A stretch of DNA of 64,000 nt, from positions 62,001 to 126,000 of the forward strand of contig NZ_FNQY01000013.1 of assembly GCF_900107765.1 (NCBI RefSeq), in the 5' to 3' direction. The notes below the pieces were generated by a model. That model did no database searches, was not told the origin of the DNA, and was given only the letters and a program-made list of their open reading frames with translations. The stretch is from Arachidicoccus rhizosphaerae (GTDB taxonomy: Bacteria; Bacteroidota; Bacteroidia; Chitinophagales; Chitinophagaceae). Of the stretch, positions 27,518 through 35,420 are shown in pieces (the stretch's first letter is position 1; every line of letters begins with the position of its first letter). The position numbers and the translations under genes are program-made.

Positions 27518-28255
27518 ATGAGAATAATACCCTTATCAGAAGGAGCTTTTACCATTGACAGCAGTAAAAAATTTATTGCCTTTGATCCTGCAAAAGATGA
27601 TTTGCAAAAAAGACCAGTTGGTAGCTTACTCGTTGAAATTCAGCCTTTTTTAATCATAACCGACAAGGACATATTGCTACTGGATACCGGCCTAGGGTTT
27701 TCAAAAGACGGACAGATGCAGATTCATCAGATCCTGCAGTCCCATGGCATCGGAGCATCAGAAGTGACCAAGGTCCTACTGTCTCATCTACATAAAGACC
27801 ATGCAGGCGGCATTAAAATGACAGCGGCAGACGGCAGGGAATCTTTAGCTTTTCCGGAGGCTACCTATTATTTACAGGCCAAAGAGCTGGAATATGGATT
27901 AAGCGGTGAGAATCCTTCTTATCATGCAGCCCAGTTTGAAATCCTAAAGAATCACCCAAAGGTAGTGCTGCTTGATGGAGATGGCATACTGGATGATTAT
28001 ATTACTTATCAGGTAACAGGAGCTCATAGTAAATACCACCAGGTATTCTGGTTTAAAGAAGCAGGTCAGACCATTTTCTTCGGGGCGGATGATGCACCGC
28101 AGCTCGGACAGATGCGCAATCGATTTGTAGCCAAATATGATTATGACGGAAGAAAATGCATGGAACTCAGAAAGCAGTGGTGGGCAGAGGGAGAAGCCGG
28201 AAAATGGACTTTTCTTTTCTACCATGATGTAAAATCACCAACCTACACTTTTTAG
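27518..28255 (+). CDS. MBL-fold metallo-hydrolase
   Basis: A protein of 245 aa counted from the ATG at 27518 (MRIIPLSEGAFTIDSSK). A longer in-frame start at 27380 lacks family sequence. Zinc-binding motif SHLHKDHAGG (HxHxDH) near residue 87 and a later His in TGAHSKYHQVFW; the second-metal Asp is in FFGADDA. Such enzymes hydrolyse thioesters, phosphodiesters or lactones; the substrate is not known. It is divergent from uvrB with a 172-nt gap and is followed by the accessory patch that starts at 28.27 kb. Confidence 0.85.
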   Translation: MRIIPLSEGAFTIDSSKKFIAFDPAKDDLQKRPVGSLLVEIQPFLIITDKDILLLDTGLGFSKDGQMQIHQILQSHGIGASEVTKVLLSHLHKDHAGGIKMTAADGRESLAFPEATYYLQAKELEYGLSGENPSYHAAQFEILKNHPKVVLLDGDGILDDYITYQVTGAHSKYHQVFWFKEAGQTIFFGADDAPQLGQMRNRFVAKYDYDGRKCMELRKQWWAEGEAGKWTFLFYHDVKSPTYTF

Positions 28256-28275
28256 GTTGATATTTTCTGGATCTA

Positions 28276-28400
28276 ATTAAAAAATCAAACGCTTTATGCT
28301 ACCGATAATGGGCAGGTGAAGCGTTTGATTTTAGATTTTTTTTAGTGGCGTTCTAAGACTAGGTCGCCACCTCTATTCAAATTGTGATTATTAAACGTCG
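28276..28400 (-). ncRNA. Structured small RNA, copy A (possibly Flavo-1-like)
   Basis: Read on the minus strand: a -7 box TACTTTTG (28414-28407), then the conserved segment TTTGAATAGAGGTGGCG, a hairpin with arms GTGGCG/CGCCAC (28345-28370), an A-run, and a terminator hairpin with 11-bp arms ATCAAACGCTT/AAGCGTTTGAT (28284-28294 and 28319-28329) followed by T6. The terminator stem differs from copy C while the core is conserved, which argues for a transcribed RNA rather than plain repeat DNA. The ends are estimates from promoter and terminator. Confidence 0.6.
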
Positions 28401-28742
28401 CTTGAGCAAAAGTAGGAGGTAATTTTTTGCTGGATTTATCAATTCAGGAAAAAGGATTACGAGATAGGAAATAGTTCGCTGCTGCTTAAATTCTGTATCG
28501 GAAAATAAAAACCGAAAAAATTAAGAAATAAATATAAGCATTAATAAGTAAACGCCTGTAAATTAAGTTTTACTGGCGTTCGGCATTTTGTGAAATATAT
28601 TAATTTTTATTGTAGTTTATGTCCGGTTTGTCCCCTATATGTCCCTCGGTCCGTATTTTTTGTTAACAGAGCAAAAATAGGGGTGAAATAATGTCGCTTA
28701 AATACACTTAATTGCACATAAGTACAACTAAATACTACTAAA

Positions 28743-28936
28743 ATGAGTTCGAAAATTCCCATTATAAGAATCTGCCAACAATGTAAAAAGGAATTTTATG
28801 CACAGAAGGCTACAACCCGGTTTTGAGGGTGAGTCAACATGCCAGAATAGATGCCCAAATGTAGTGGGTTCAATGTAATCAGAGAAACTATAAACTCAGG
28901 CAACGTAAGGTTGTATGTTTGATTTGCAATAAAATT
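28743..28936 (+). pseudogene. Excisionase/HTH-type mobile-element protein remnant with zinc-finger N terminus
   Basis: The ATG at 28743 opens MSSKIPIIRICQQCKKEFYA, the start of a zinc-binding N terminus seen in helix-turn-helix proteins of Bacteroidota mobile elements. A stop at 28824 breaks it. About 45 nt further, in another frame, CNQRNYKLRQRK (from 28871) matches the next part of the same family. The gene is thus interrupted by a stop and a frameshift, and the HTH part is missing. It converges on the zeta-like toxin gene. Confidence 0.55.
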
Positions 28937-28939
28937 AAA

Positions 28940-29563
28940 CTAAGAGATTTTTTTGCTTTTAGGTAGGATAACCTGAAGGAATTTTTGTGCCCATGAAGGT
29001 AATTCCTTGTGATAGACCTTAACGGTCGTTTTCTTTAAGAAAAGTAATTTTTGAGGTACGGTCTGAGCATCGCGAGCTGCAATAGAATTTTCGTATAAGG
29101 TGACCGTGTCGAATACGGCATAATAAGCGTATAGATTTTTATATCCATGTTTGAAGTTGTATTCAATGGAGCCTTCAGTGACTTTGTGTCCGCCCGATCT
29201 GACCCTGATGTCGACTCTTTGAATGCACTCTTCCAGCGTGTCAACACCCATAAATACTAGGTGTACATTATAGCCTGCCGCTTTGAACTGTCTAACGGAA
29301 AAGGTTGGATTCTCTGAACTGAAATTGGTTTCAAATGCAAAATTCCCCTGAGCGTGAATGGCGTTTTCCTTGGCTTCCTGGAAATCTATTTCGTTTACCC
29401 GGTTATTGAGAACATCGCTACCGATTTCTGGAAACTGGTGCTGTAGCCGGCTAATATATTTATCGCCATCGAATACTTCGAAGTCTGTGTCCACAAGAGT
29501 GGCAGAAAATAGGCTTTTGCCCGCTCCGTTGGGACCTGCGATAACATATAGATTAGGTTTCAT
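28940..29563 (-). CDS. Zeta-toxin-like P-loop kinase
   Basis: A protein of 207 aa. Walker A AGPNGAGKS at residues 9-17, an acidic DGDKY region, and the RVDIRVRSGGHKV segment with the two Arg expected for substrate/ATP binding. This places it in the zeta toxin / PF06414-like family, whose toxic members phosphorylate UDP-N-acetylglucosamine and block peptidoglycan synthesis. Many chromosomal relatives have unknown targets. The small upstream gene (gap 9 nt) is the probable partner. The neighbourhood contains mobile-element debris, which suggests acquisition. Confidence 0.8.
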   Translation of the reverse strand: MKPNLYVIAGPNGAGKSLFSATLVDTDFEVFDGDKYISRLQHQFPEIGSDVLNNRVNEIDFQEAKENAIHAQGNFAFETNFSSENPTFSVRQFKAAGYNVHLVFMGVDTLEECIQRVDIRVRSGGHKVTEGSIEYNFKHGYKNLYAYYAVFDTVTLYENSIAARDAQTVPQKLLFLKKTTVKVYHKELPSWAQKFLQVILPKSKKIS

Positions 29564-29572
29564 TAATAGGCG

Positions 29573-29815
29573 TTATAGTTGTTTTAGAACAACTTCTTTG
29601 GAAGTACGCCTGTCTTGTTGAATCAAAAATATTTTACCATCTGGGTACCGATGAATAAATTGGTTTTTCCGAACACAACGGCTGTCTCTAAAAACGAATG
29701 GAACGTTAAGGTTTGCCTGGACTTTAAGCGCCTCATGAAGTGTCTTTTCAAGGCGACGGTTCAGGCTCCGCATTGAGGCACTGATTTTATTGTTTTCTTG
29801 TCTTTTTATAGTCAT
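29573..29815 (-). CDS. Small partner protein of the zeta-like kinase (possible antitoxin)
   Basis: A protein of 80 aa directly upstream of the zeta-like gene on the same strand, 9 nt apart. A basic helical N terminus is followed by LNVPFVFRDSRCVRKNQFIH and the YPDGKIFLI motif; small proteins of this type commonly precede zeta-like kinases in Bacteroidota. A second possible start is the ATG for MRSLNRRL (residue 15). The size, order and tight spacing fit an antitoxin, but it is not the classical epsilon fold as far as I can see. Confidence 0.65.
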   Translation of the reverse strand: MTIKRQENNKISASMRSLNRRLEKTLHEALKVQANLNVPFVFRDSRCVRKNQFIHRYPDGKIFLIQQDRRTSKEVVLKQL

Positions 29816-29816
29816 A

Positions 29817-29846
29817 GTATCCTCCCAAAATGATACAACAAAGATA
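29817..29846 (-). promoter_or_regulatory. Candidate promoter and operator of the toxin-like pair
   Basis: On the minus strand the -7 box TATCTTTG occupies 29846-29839, about 24 nt before the start at 29815. Between it and the start lies a GTATC-N10-GATAC inverted repeat (29817-29836), a possible site for autoregulation, typical of type II toxin-antitoxin operons. No -33 element was recognised. Confidence 0.4.
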
Positions 29847-30397
29847 CATGTTTTTTAGAATAAATCCGTCGCTATAATATATGTTAATTATTTATATTAA
29901 GTACTTATATCTTAGTATCAATTAATTAAGATCGCTGTTGACCTGATCACAAATGCGATGGTGTCATTTGGTTTCGCCTCCGCCATGAAAACTTGTTTTG
30001 AGGAAAGTAAAACCCCCAGCATTTTGGTCTGCCGGATGAATAACAGAAAAAGTTTTTACTAATAATCCTACCTAACCTAAACCGTTTTTTTGCCTTTACC
30101 AGTCATCACCACGAAGCTCAATTACCTGTGAGCAACGGCTTTTGCCCGGGAGTTTAAAAAACATTGTCATCATCCATTATTACATTCTTTTTATGCATTG
30201 GTTGGCTATTTTATCGTACTTATAAAGTTGGCAGGGATAGTCTTGTTGTGGCTGGCTCATTGTTTGAAATCATAGATTTTGAGACAGAATCTGATCCTGA
30301 GGGGAAATAGAATTGACATCTTCGTTAGTTAATGACATTCTTTTCAATAATGTCGATATAGTGCCAGAACTGGTACTTTTTAAGAATAAAATTTAAA
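29847..30397. other. Non-coding stretch of the accessory patch
   Basis: About 550 nt with no convincing gene. An AT-rich part near 29880-29930 is followed by mixed sequence. A 48-codon frame with a TTG start at 30164-30310 (one hydrophobic segment) is the only candidate and is weak. Probably decayed mobile DNA. Confidence 0.35.
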
Positions 30398-30506
30398 ATT
30401 GAAAAATTGGGAAAACGCCACTAAAAGTGATGATTTAGATTTTTTTTAGTGGCGCGCTAGGAATAGCGCGCCACCTCTATTCAAATTGTGTGATATGTTG
30501 TTCTCG
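30398..30506 (-). ncRNA. Structured small RNA, copy B (possibly Flavo-1-like)
   Basis: Minus strand. -7-like box CATCTTTG (30520-30513, one mismatch to TAnnTTTG), then the conserved TTTGAATAGAGGTGGCG and a perfect 11-bp hairpin GTGGCGCGCTA/TAGCGCGCCAC with loop of 4 (30449-30474). Relative to copies A and C, base pairs inside the stem change on both sides, i.e. covariation. The 3' hairpin differs: CGCCACTAAAA can pair with a downstream TTTTAGTGGCG followed by T4, so the core stem and a terminator stem are mutually exclusive. Confidence 0.6.
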
Positions 30507-30616
30507 TGGACACAAAGATGAGATAATTGTAAATCAATTATTTATCAAATCCGGAAAATGGTTTACGCTATAAGGAATTTCAAAATCATGCTAACAAAAA
30601 AACAGACTGTTGTATA

Positions 30617-30720
30617 AATTAAAAAATCAGACCATAAAGTCTGATTTTAGATTTTTTTTAGTGGCGTTCTAAGACTAGGTCGCCACCTCTATTCGAAATT
30701 GTGATATGTTACTTGTGTTG
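30617..30720 (-). ncRNA. Structured small RNA, copy C (possibly Flavo-1-like)
   Basis: Minus strand. -7 box TATCTTTG (30734-30727), conserved 5' part, hairpin GTGGCG/CGCCAC (30661-30686) identical to copy A, A-run, and a terminator hairpin ATCAGAC/GTCTGAT (30626-30632 and 30639-30645) followed by T6. About 105 nt by promoter-terminator distance. Upstream of all three copies is a shared block (GCGTAATCCTTTTTCC-type followed by GATTTGATAAA at about 30755-30790 here) that may be a common activator site. No protein gene follows any copy in the right orientation at short distance. Confidence 0.62.
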
Positions 30721-30929
30721 TGAACACAAAGATAGGGGGGCATGCACCCTGGCTGTTTATCAAATCGGGAAAAAGGATTACGCAATCGGGAAAACTTAAA
30801 AGAAGGGATTGATGGCCTTTGATTATCAGTTTGTTATCGTTTTTGGTCACCTGGATAATAATAAGCGGTCGCCTTTTTTCTACATACGTAACTTTTTTAG
30901 GTTCTGTTGATTTGCCTTAATTTCGGGGG

Positions 30930-32156
30930 ATGAAGATGACCCTTGGTTTAAATTGGAAAATACTGCTGGTGTTGATTGCTCTGGTGATCGTATCAGGCAG
31001 CCTGGTCTATTCCAGATACCTGTCCCTTAAACTGGGGAAAATAGAAAAGCAGAGAGTCGAAACCTGGGTAGAAGCACAAAGAACCATTGCGAACGCTTCC
31101 GAGGAGACAAATCTGAACCTCGCAGTAAAGATTTCTTCAGAAAATAAAGATATTCCCATTATAGAAACAACGGCTGGGGACAGTATAACCGGTAACTATT
31201 TAAACCTGGATACCCATCGTGTGGCTGCCGGCAGTGATTATCTTAAAAGCAAGCTTGCCGGGTTTAAAAAAATGCATCCGCCTATTGTGCTGACCCTGGA
31301 TCAGGACAGCAGCGCTTCACTTAAATATTATTACGGGGAGAGCAGGCTGCAACAAGAATTGCGCTATTTTCCGGTTATCCAGCTGATTATTGTAGGATTG
31401 TTCATTCTTGTTTTGATTATCATTCAAAGGGTCTCCAATAAGAGTGCACAAAACAGGCTCTGGGTGGGCATGGCCAAAGAAACGGCGCACCAGTTAGGTA
31501 CGCCGCTCACTAGCCTGGAAGGCTGGTCAGAAATTCTTAAAGCCAATTATGAGGAGCAGCATGCAGAAAATGGACAAAATACACAGCCTGCTGCAAGGCG
31601 CCCGGCGGGAGTAGATCAGCAATTGGGGATACTGTCTGAAATGACTACCGACATTAACCGGCTGAAGTTAATCAGCGACCGTTTTGCAAAAATCGGCAGC
31701 ACGCCTAAACTGGAACCGGCCGATCTGGCCCGGCAGGCAGATAAGATGATGAATTATATCAAGAAAAGGGCCGGGGCAGGCGTGCAGTTTAGTCTGCAGG
31801 CAACCGAACCGCCCTATATGGCAGATATATCCGGGCCGCTCATGGACTGGGTCATAGAAAATTTATTAAAAAATGCGCTGGATGCCATGGGCGGTAAAGG
31901 ACAGATTCATATAACGCTTCAAAAAAATGAACGCCAGATACTGATGGATATCCAGGATAGCGGCAAAGGCATCGCCCATAACCAGTTCAAAAAGGTATTC
32001 AATCCAGGGTTTACCACTAAAAAAAGAGGCTGGGGCTTGGGGCTTGCCTTAACGAAGCGTATTGTAGAGCAGTATCATCATGGCAGCATCTTTGTCCGGC
32101 ACAGTGAAATCGGGAAAGGGACGACGTTCAGGATTATTTTGCCACTGTTAAGCTAG
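30930..32156 (+). CDS. Membrane sensor histidine kinase
   Basis: A protein of 408 aa. TM1 at about residues 9-29, a periplasmic region of about 110 residues without recognised fold, and TM2 at about 143-166. The H-box is GMAKETAHQLGTPLTSLEGW, followed by a Gln/Ala-rich linker, the N-box WVIENLLKNALDAMGGKG, the G1 box DIQDSGKGIAH, and the later GWGLGLALTKRIVEQYHHG. No HAMP or PAS domain. No response regulator is adjacent (orphan kinase). It lies directly upstream of the sulfate operon, but with a 247-nt gap, so a link is only a guess. Confidence 0.9.
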   Translation: MKMTLGLNWKILLVLIALVIVSGSLVYSRYLSLKLGKIEKQRVETWVEAQRTIANASEETNLNLAVKISSENKDIPIIETTAGDSITGNYLNLDTHRVAAGSDYLKSKLAGFKKMHPPIVLTLDQDSSASLKYYYGESRLQQELRYFPVIQLIIVGLFILVLIIIQRVSNKSAQNRLWVGMAKETAHQLGTPLTSLEGWSEILKANYEEQHAENGQNTQPAARRPAGVDQQLGILSEMTTDINRLKLISDRFAKIGSTPKLEPADLARQADKMMNYIKKRAGAGVQFSLQATEPPYMADISGPLMDWVIENLLKNALDAMGGKGQIHITLQKNERQILMDIQDSGKGIAHNQFKKVFNPGFTTKKRGWGLGLALTKRIVEQYHHGSIFVRHSEIGKGTTFRIILPLLS

Positions 32157-32235
32157 CATTTTCTACTTACAAATGTTCACTTAATTTATTTTTTATTATA
32201 GATAACATTTTGCAAATCAATTTAATACATAATTC

Positions 32236-32253
32236 TACGCAAAGGTTTGCGTA
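32236..32253. promoter_or_regulatory. 18-bp palindrome upstream of the sulfate operon promoter
   Basis: TACGCAAA-GG-TTTGCGTA, perfect 8-bp arms, ending 17 nt before the TTTTG element of the promoter. Position fits an activator or repressor site that switches the sulfur operon. A TAAATTTG box directly after it (32254-32261) may be an alternative -7 element. Confidence 0.55.
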
Positions 32254-32270
32254 TAAATTTGTAATATTTA

Positions 32271-32302
32271 TTTTGCCGCTGTTCGTTTTATCTCTAATTT
32301 TG
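32271..32302 (+). promoter_or_regulatory. Promoter of the sulfate-assimilation operon
   Basis: TTTTG (32271-32275), a 19-nt spacer, and TAATTTTG (32295-32302), a near-textbook Bacteroidota promoter. The expected start point near 32309 gives a leader of about 95 nt before cysH. The leader contains GGGG-N11-CCCC (32342-32360), a small hairpin whose role is unknown. Confidence 0.6.
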
Positions 32303-32403
32303 TCCACAAATATGGTAGACTTTTGGCAATGTAGTACTACCGGGGTGTTGCGGAGTCCCCAGATATTTTGTTTATTTATTTAATTTTTAAGCGCGTTTAT
32401 ACA

Positions 32404-33108
32404 ATGGCGAACAGTTGGGATACATTAGCCTATAAAATTGGTGGACTAAGTGAGATAGAGGCACTGCGTCTACTGGCAGAGACCTACCCGGGCGAGGTGG
32501 TTTTCTCCAGTAGCTTTAGTTTTGAGGACCAGGCCATCACCCATATGATCCTGTCAGAGGGATTAGCCATTGATATCTTTACCCTGGATACCGGCAGACT
32601 GTTTAAGGAAACTTATTCTGTCTGGAGCAGTACCAATGAAAGATACCACACCCATATAAAGCCTTATTATCCGGCTCATGAGGAGCTGGAAGCATTCGTT
32701 GAAAAGGAAGGTCCTAATGCTTTTTATATTTCACCTGAGCTTCGTAAAAGATGCTGCTACCTTCGAAAGGTGGAACCACTGGGCAGAGCACTCAAAGGCA
32801 AAAAAGTCTGGATTACCGGACTTAGAGCCGAACATTCTCAGAACAGACAAGCAATGGAGCAGCTGGAATGGGACGGCACCCATGAACTTTTAAAGTTTCA
32901 TCCGATCCTTCACTGGACAACAGATCAGACCAGGGCGTATATCAATGAGCATAATATCCCATATAACAGCCTGCATGATAAAGGCTTTGTTTCCATTGGA
33001 TGTGAACCTTGTACCAGAGCCATCCGTCCGGGTGAGGATTTCAGGGCCGGCAGATGGTGGTGGGAAGATAACAGCAAAAAAGAATGCGGCCTGCATGTCC
33101 ATTCTTAA
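32404..33108 (+). CDS. cysH: Assimilatory APS (adenylylsulfate) reductase
   Basis: A protein of 234 aa counted from the ATG at 32404; an in-frame start 36 nt upstream adds residues from the leader. It reduces adenylylsulfate to sulfite. PP-loop motif SSSFSFEDQ near residues 35-42. The 4Fe-4S signature Cys pairs C117/C118 and C200/C203 are present, which marks an APS-type rather than PAPS-type enzyme, and the C-terminal catalytic Cys is C228 in KKECGLH. First gene of the operon; cysD follows after 40 nt. No APS kinase is found, consistent with direct APS reduction. Confidence 0.93.
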   Translation: MANSWDTLAYKIGGLSEIEALRLLAETYPGEVVFSSSFSFEDQAITHMILSEGLAIDIFTLDTGRLFKETYSVWSSTNERYHTHIKPYYPAHEELEAFVEKEGPNAFYISPELRKRCCYLRKVEPLGRALKGKKVWITGLRAEHSQNRQAMEQLEWDGTHELLKFHPILHWTTDQTRAYINEHNIPYNSLHDKGFVSIGCEPCTRAIRPGEDFRAGRWWWEDNSKKECGLHVHS

Positions 33109-33148
33109 ATAAACGTAACAACAATTCGACATTTTTTTTAAGTATATT

Positions 33149-34057
33149 ATGAGTCAATATCAACTGGATTATTTGGATCAACTAGAGTCAGAGTCCATCC
33201 ATATTTTTCGTGAAGTAGCAGGACAGTTTGAAAAACCTGCTTTATTGTTTAGTGGTGGAAAGGATTCCATTACCCTGGTACATTTAGCCTTGAAAGCTTT
33301 CAGACCCGGTAAATTTCCTTTTCCCCTGGTACATATTGATACCGGACATAATTTCCCTGAAGCACTGGCTTTCAGAGATCAACTCGCTGAACAAATAGGA
33401 GAAAAGTTAATCGTACGCAAAGTAGAGGACACCATTAAGGCTAAGCACTTAACGGAACAAAAGGGCAAGTTTGCCTCCAGAAATCAACTGCAGACTTTCA
33501 CTTTATTAGATACAATTGAAGAATTTGGATTTGACGCCTGTATCGGAGGTGCCAGAAGAGATGAAGAAAAGGCCAGAGCCAAGGAAAGAATCTTCTCTGT
33601 CAGAGACGATTTTGGTCAGTGGAATCCCAAATTGCAGCGTCCGGAGCTTTGGCATACTTATAATGGTAAAATCCATAAAGGAGAGAATGTAAGGGTATTC
33701 CCGATTAGTAACTGGACGGAACTGGATATCTGGAATTATATTAAAAGGGAGAATATTCAGTTGCCTTCCGTATACTTCTCCCATGAAAGAGAAGTGCTGG
33801 AGTATCAAAATGCACTGATTGCGGTTTCTCCTTATATTCAGATAGATGAAAACGATAAGATCTCAACCAGAAGAGTGCGTTACCGTACAGTAGGAGATAT
33901 GACCTGTACAGCGGCCGTTGCTTCTGAGGCCTATAGCATAGATGATATCATCAGTGAAATCATTGCTACCAGGACCAGTGAACGCGGAGAAACAAGAATT
34001 GATGACCGATTCTCTGAAGCAGCTATGGAAGACAGGAAAAAGAATGGTTATTTCTAA
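33149..34057 (+). CDS. cysD: Sulfate adenylyltransferase subunit 2
   Basis: A protein of 302 aa, normal length. With CysN it forms ATP sulfurylase, which activates sulfate to APS. It has the PP-loop SGGKDSITLVH near residues 32-42, and conserved blocks such as IGGARRDEEKARAKERIFS and WNPKLQRPELWHTYNGK. The C terminus (SERGETRIDDRFSEAAMEDRK) is the part that contacts CysN in the family. Start at 33149 matches the family N terminus (YQLDYLDQLESESIHIFREV). cysN follows after 57 nt. Confidence 0.96.
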   Translation: MSQYQLDYLDQLESESIHIFREVAGQFEKPALLFSGGKDSITLVHLALKAFRPGKFPFPLVHIDTGHNFPEALAFRDQLAEQIGEKLIVRKVEDTIKAKHLTEQKGKFASRNQLQTFTLLDTIEEFGFDACIGGARRDEEKARAKERIFSVRDDFGQWNPKLQRPELWHTYNGKIHKGENVRVFPISNWTELDIWNYIKRENIQLPSVYFSHEREVLEYQNALIAVSPYIQIDENDKISTRRVRYRTVGDMTCTAAVASEAYSIDDIISEIIATRTSERGETRIDDRFSEAAMEDRKKNGYF

Positions 34058-34114
34058 AACCGGTTTTCAAAAAAGGAGCGCTTCAACGCATTTAAAACTT
34101 ACAAAAAAAAAGCA

Positions 34115-35356
34115 ATGGATTTACTTAGATTTTTAACGGCAGGCAGTGTGGATGATGGTAAAAGTACCCTGATCGGGCGCCTGTTATATGATAGCAAAAA
34201 CATACTGATAGATCAGCTGGATGCCATCGAGCGCAGCAGCAAGAACCGCAAAGACGGTACAGTCGATCTGGCACTGTTAACCGACGGTCTCAGGGCGGAA
34301 AGGGAACAGGGCATCACTATTGATGTGGCCTATAAATACTTTTCAACACCCAAAAGAAAATTTATTATCGCTGATACGCCCGGGCATATCCAATACACCA
34401 GAAACATGGTGACGGGCGCCTCAAACGCGGATCTCATTATAATTCTGGTAGACGCCCGTAACGGGGTAGTGGAGCAGACCAGAAGGCATTCACTGATTGC
34501 CTCCCTGTTAAATATACCACATGTGGTAGTGGCCATTAATAAAATGGATTTACTGAATTATGACCAGGCTGCCTATAATCATATCGTTGAGGATTATAAA
34601 AAAGTAGCGGAAGTCCTAAAACTGAATAATGTGTCCTATGTGCCAATCAGTGCACTGGTAGGAGACAATATTGTAGACGCTTCTACCAAAATGGACTGGT
34701 ATCAGGGGCCTATACTGCTGGATTATCTGGAAAATGTAGAAGTAAAGAGTTCGGTTAATCTGACAAACGCGCGCTTCCCGGTACAGTATGTCATCCGTCC
34801 TCAGACGGAAGATCTACATGATTACCGCGGTTACGCAGGGAAGATTGAAAGCGGCATCTACAAAAAAGGAGACCAGGTAGTGGTATATCCTTCAGGTGTT
34901 GAGGCAACGATTGAAAAAATAGAGCTTGGCGGTAAAGAAGTTGAAGAAGCATTTGCCCCCCAAAGCGTTGTTCTGCACTTGGACCAGGACGTCGATATCA
35001 GCAGGGGAGACAGTATCGTTAAAAAAGACGATAGCTTAAAAGTAGGTCAGGATATTGATGCAATTGTCTGCTGGATGGACGAAAAACCATTGACCGTAGG
35101 GCAGAAATACTTCCTGCAGCATGGCAGCAAAGTAGTGCCGGCCATGGTGAAAGAAATTAAGTATAAGCTGGATGTTAACCAGTTAGAAAAGATAACTGAA
35201 GTAAGCAAAGCGGATCTCAATGAAGTCGTTGAGGTAAAACTAAAAACTGCTTCTCCTTTGGCTTACGATGCATACAGCGAAATCAGGGAGTCCGGCGGAG
35301 CTATCCTTGTGGATCAGACCAGCTTTGTTACCGTAGGCGCCGCCTTATTACAGTAA
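34115..35356 (+). CDS. cysN: Sulfate adenylyltransferase subunit 1 (GTPase)
   Basis: A protein of 413 aa. GTP-dependent partner of CysD. G1 GSVDDGKST (residues 10-18), G3 DTPGH, G4 NKMD, and three following beta-barrel domains of the EF-Tu fold. There is no C-terminal APS kinase domain (the CysNC fusion seen in some bacteria is absent), and no separate cysC lies in the operon. This agrees with an APS-using CysH. The cobA gene follows after 64 nt. Confidence 0.96.
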   Translation: MDLLRFLTAGSVDDGKSTLIGRLLYDSKNILIDQLDAIERSSKNRKDGTVDLALLTDGLRAEREQGITIDVAYKYFSTPKRKFIIADTPGHIQYTRNMVTGASNADLIIILVDARNGVVEQTRRHSLIASLLNIPHVVVAINKMDLLNYDQAAYNHIVEDYKKVAEVLKLNNVSYVPISALVGDNIVDASTKMDWYQGPILLDYLENVEVKSSVNLTNARFPVQYVIRPQTEDLHDYRGYAGKIESGIYKKGDQVVVYPSGVEATIEKIELGGKEVEEAFAPQSVVLHLDQDVDISRGDSIVKKDDSLKVGQDIDAIVCWMDEKPLTVGQKYFLQHGSKVVPAMVKEIKYKLDVNQLEKITEVSKADLNEVVEVKLKTASPLAYDAYSEIRESGGAILVDQTSFVTVGAALLQ

Positions 35357-35420
35357 GGCAGATCAGGAAAACAAGGGCCAAAGAAATCATTATTATCATC
35401 ATTATTAGCATTCTATTCAA

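Noticed and set aside
30164-30310. Small membrane ORF of 48 codons with TTG start
   Set aside because: One hydrophobic segment but non-ATG start, no homologue known to me, and located in decayed DNA.
30617-30720. Lysine or other amino-acid riboswitch because of the AGAGGTGG motif
   Set aside because: Too short, no matching junction and no downstream biosynthesis gene in the right orientation.
28276-30790. Repeats as integron attC sites
   Set aside because: No R-box/L-box (RYYYAAC) pair, no integrase and no cassettes between the copies.
32303-32403. SAM riboswitch in the cys operon leader
   Set aside because: Leader is about 95 nt and lacks the kink-turn and core of known SAM classes.
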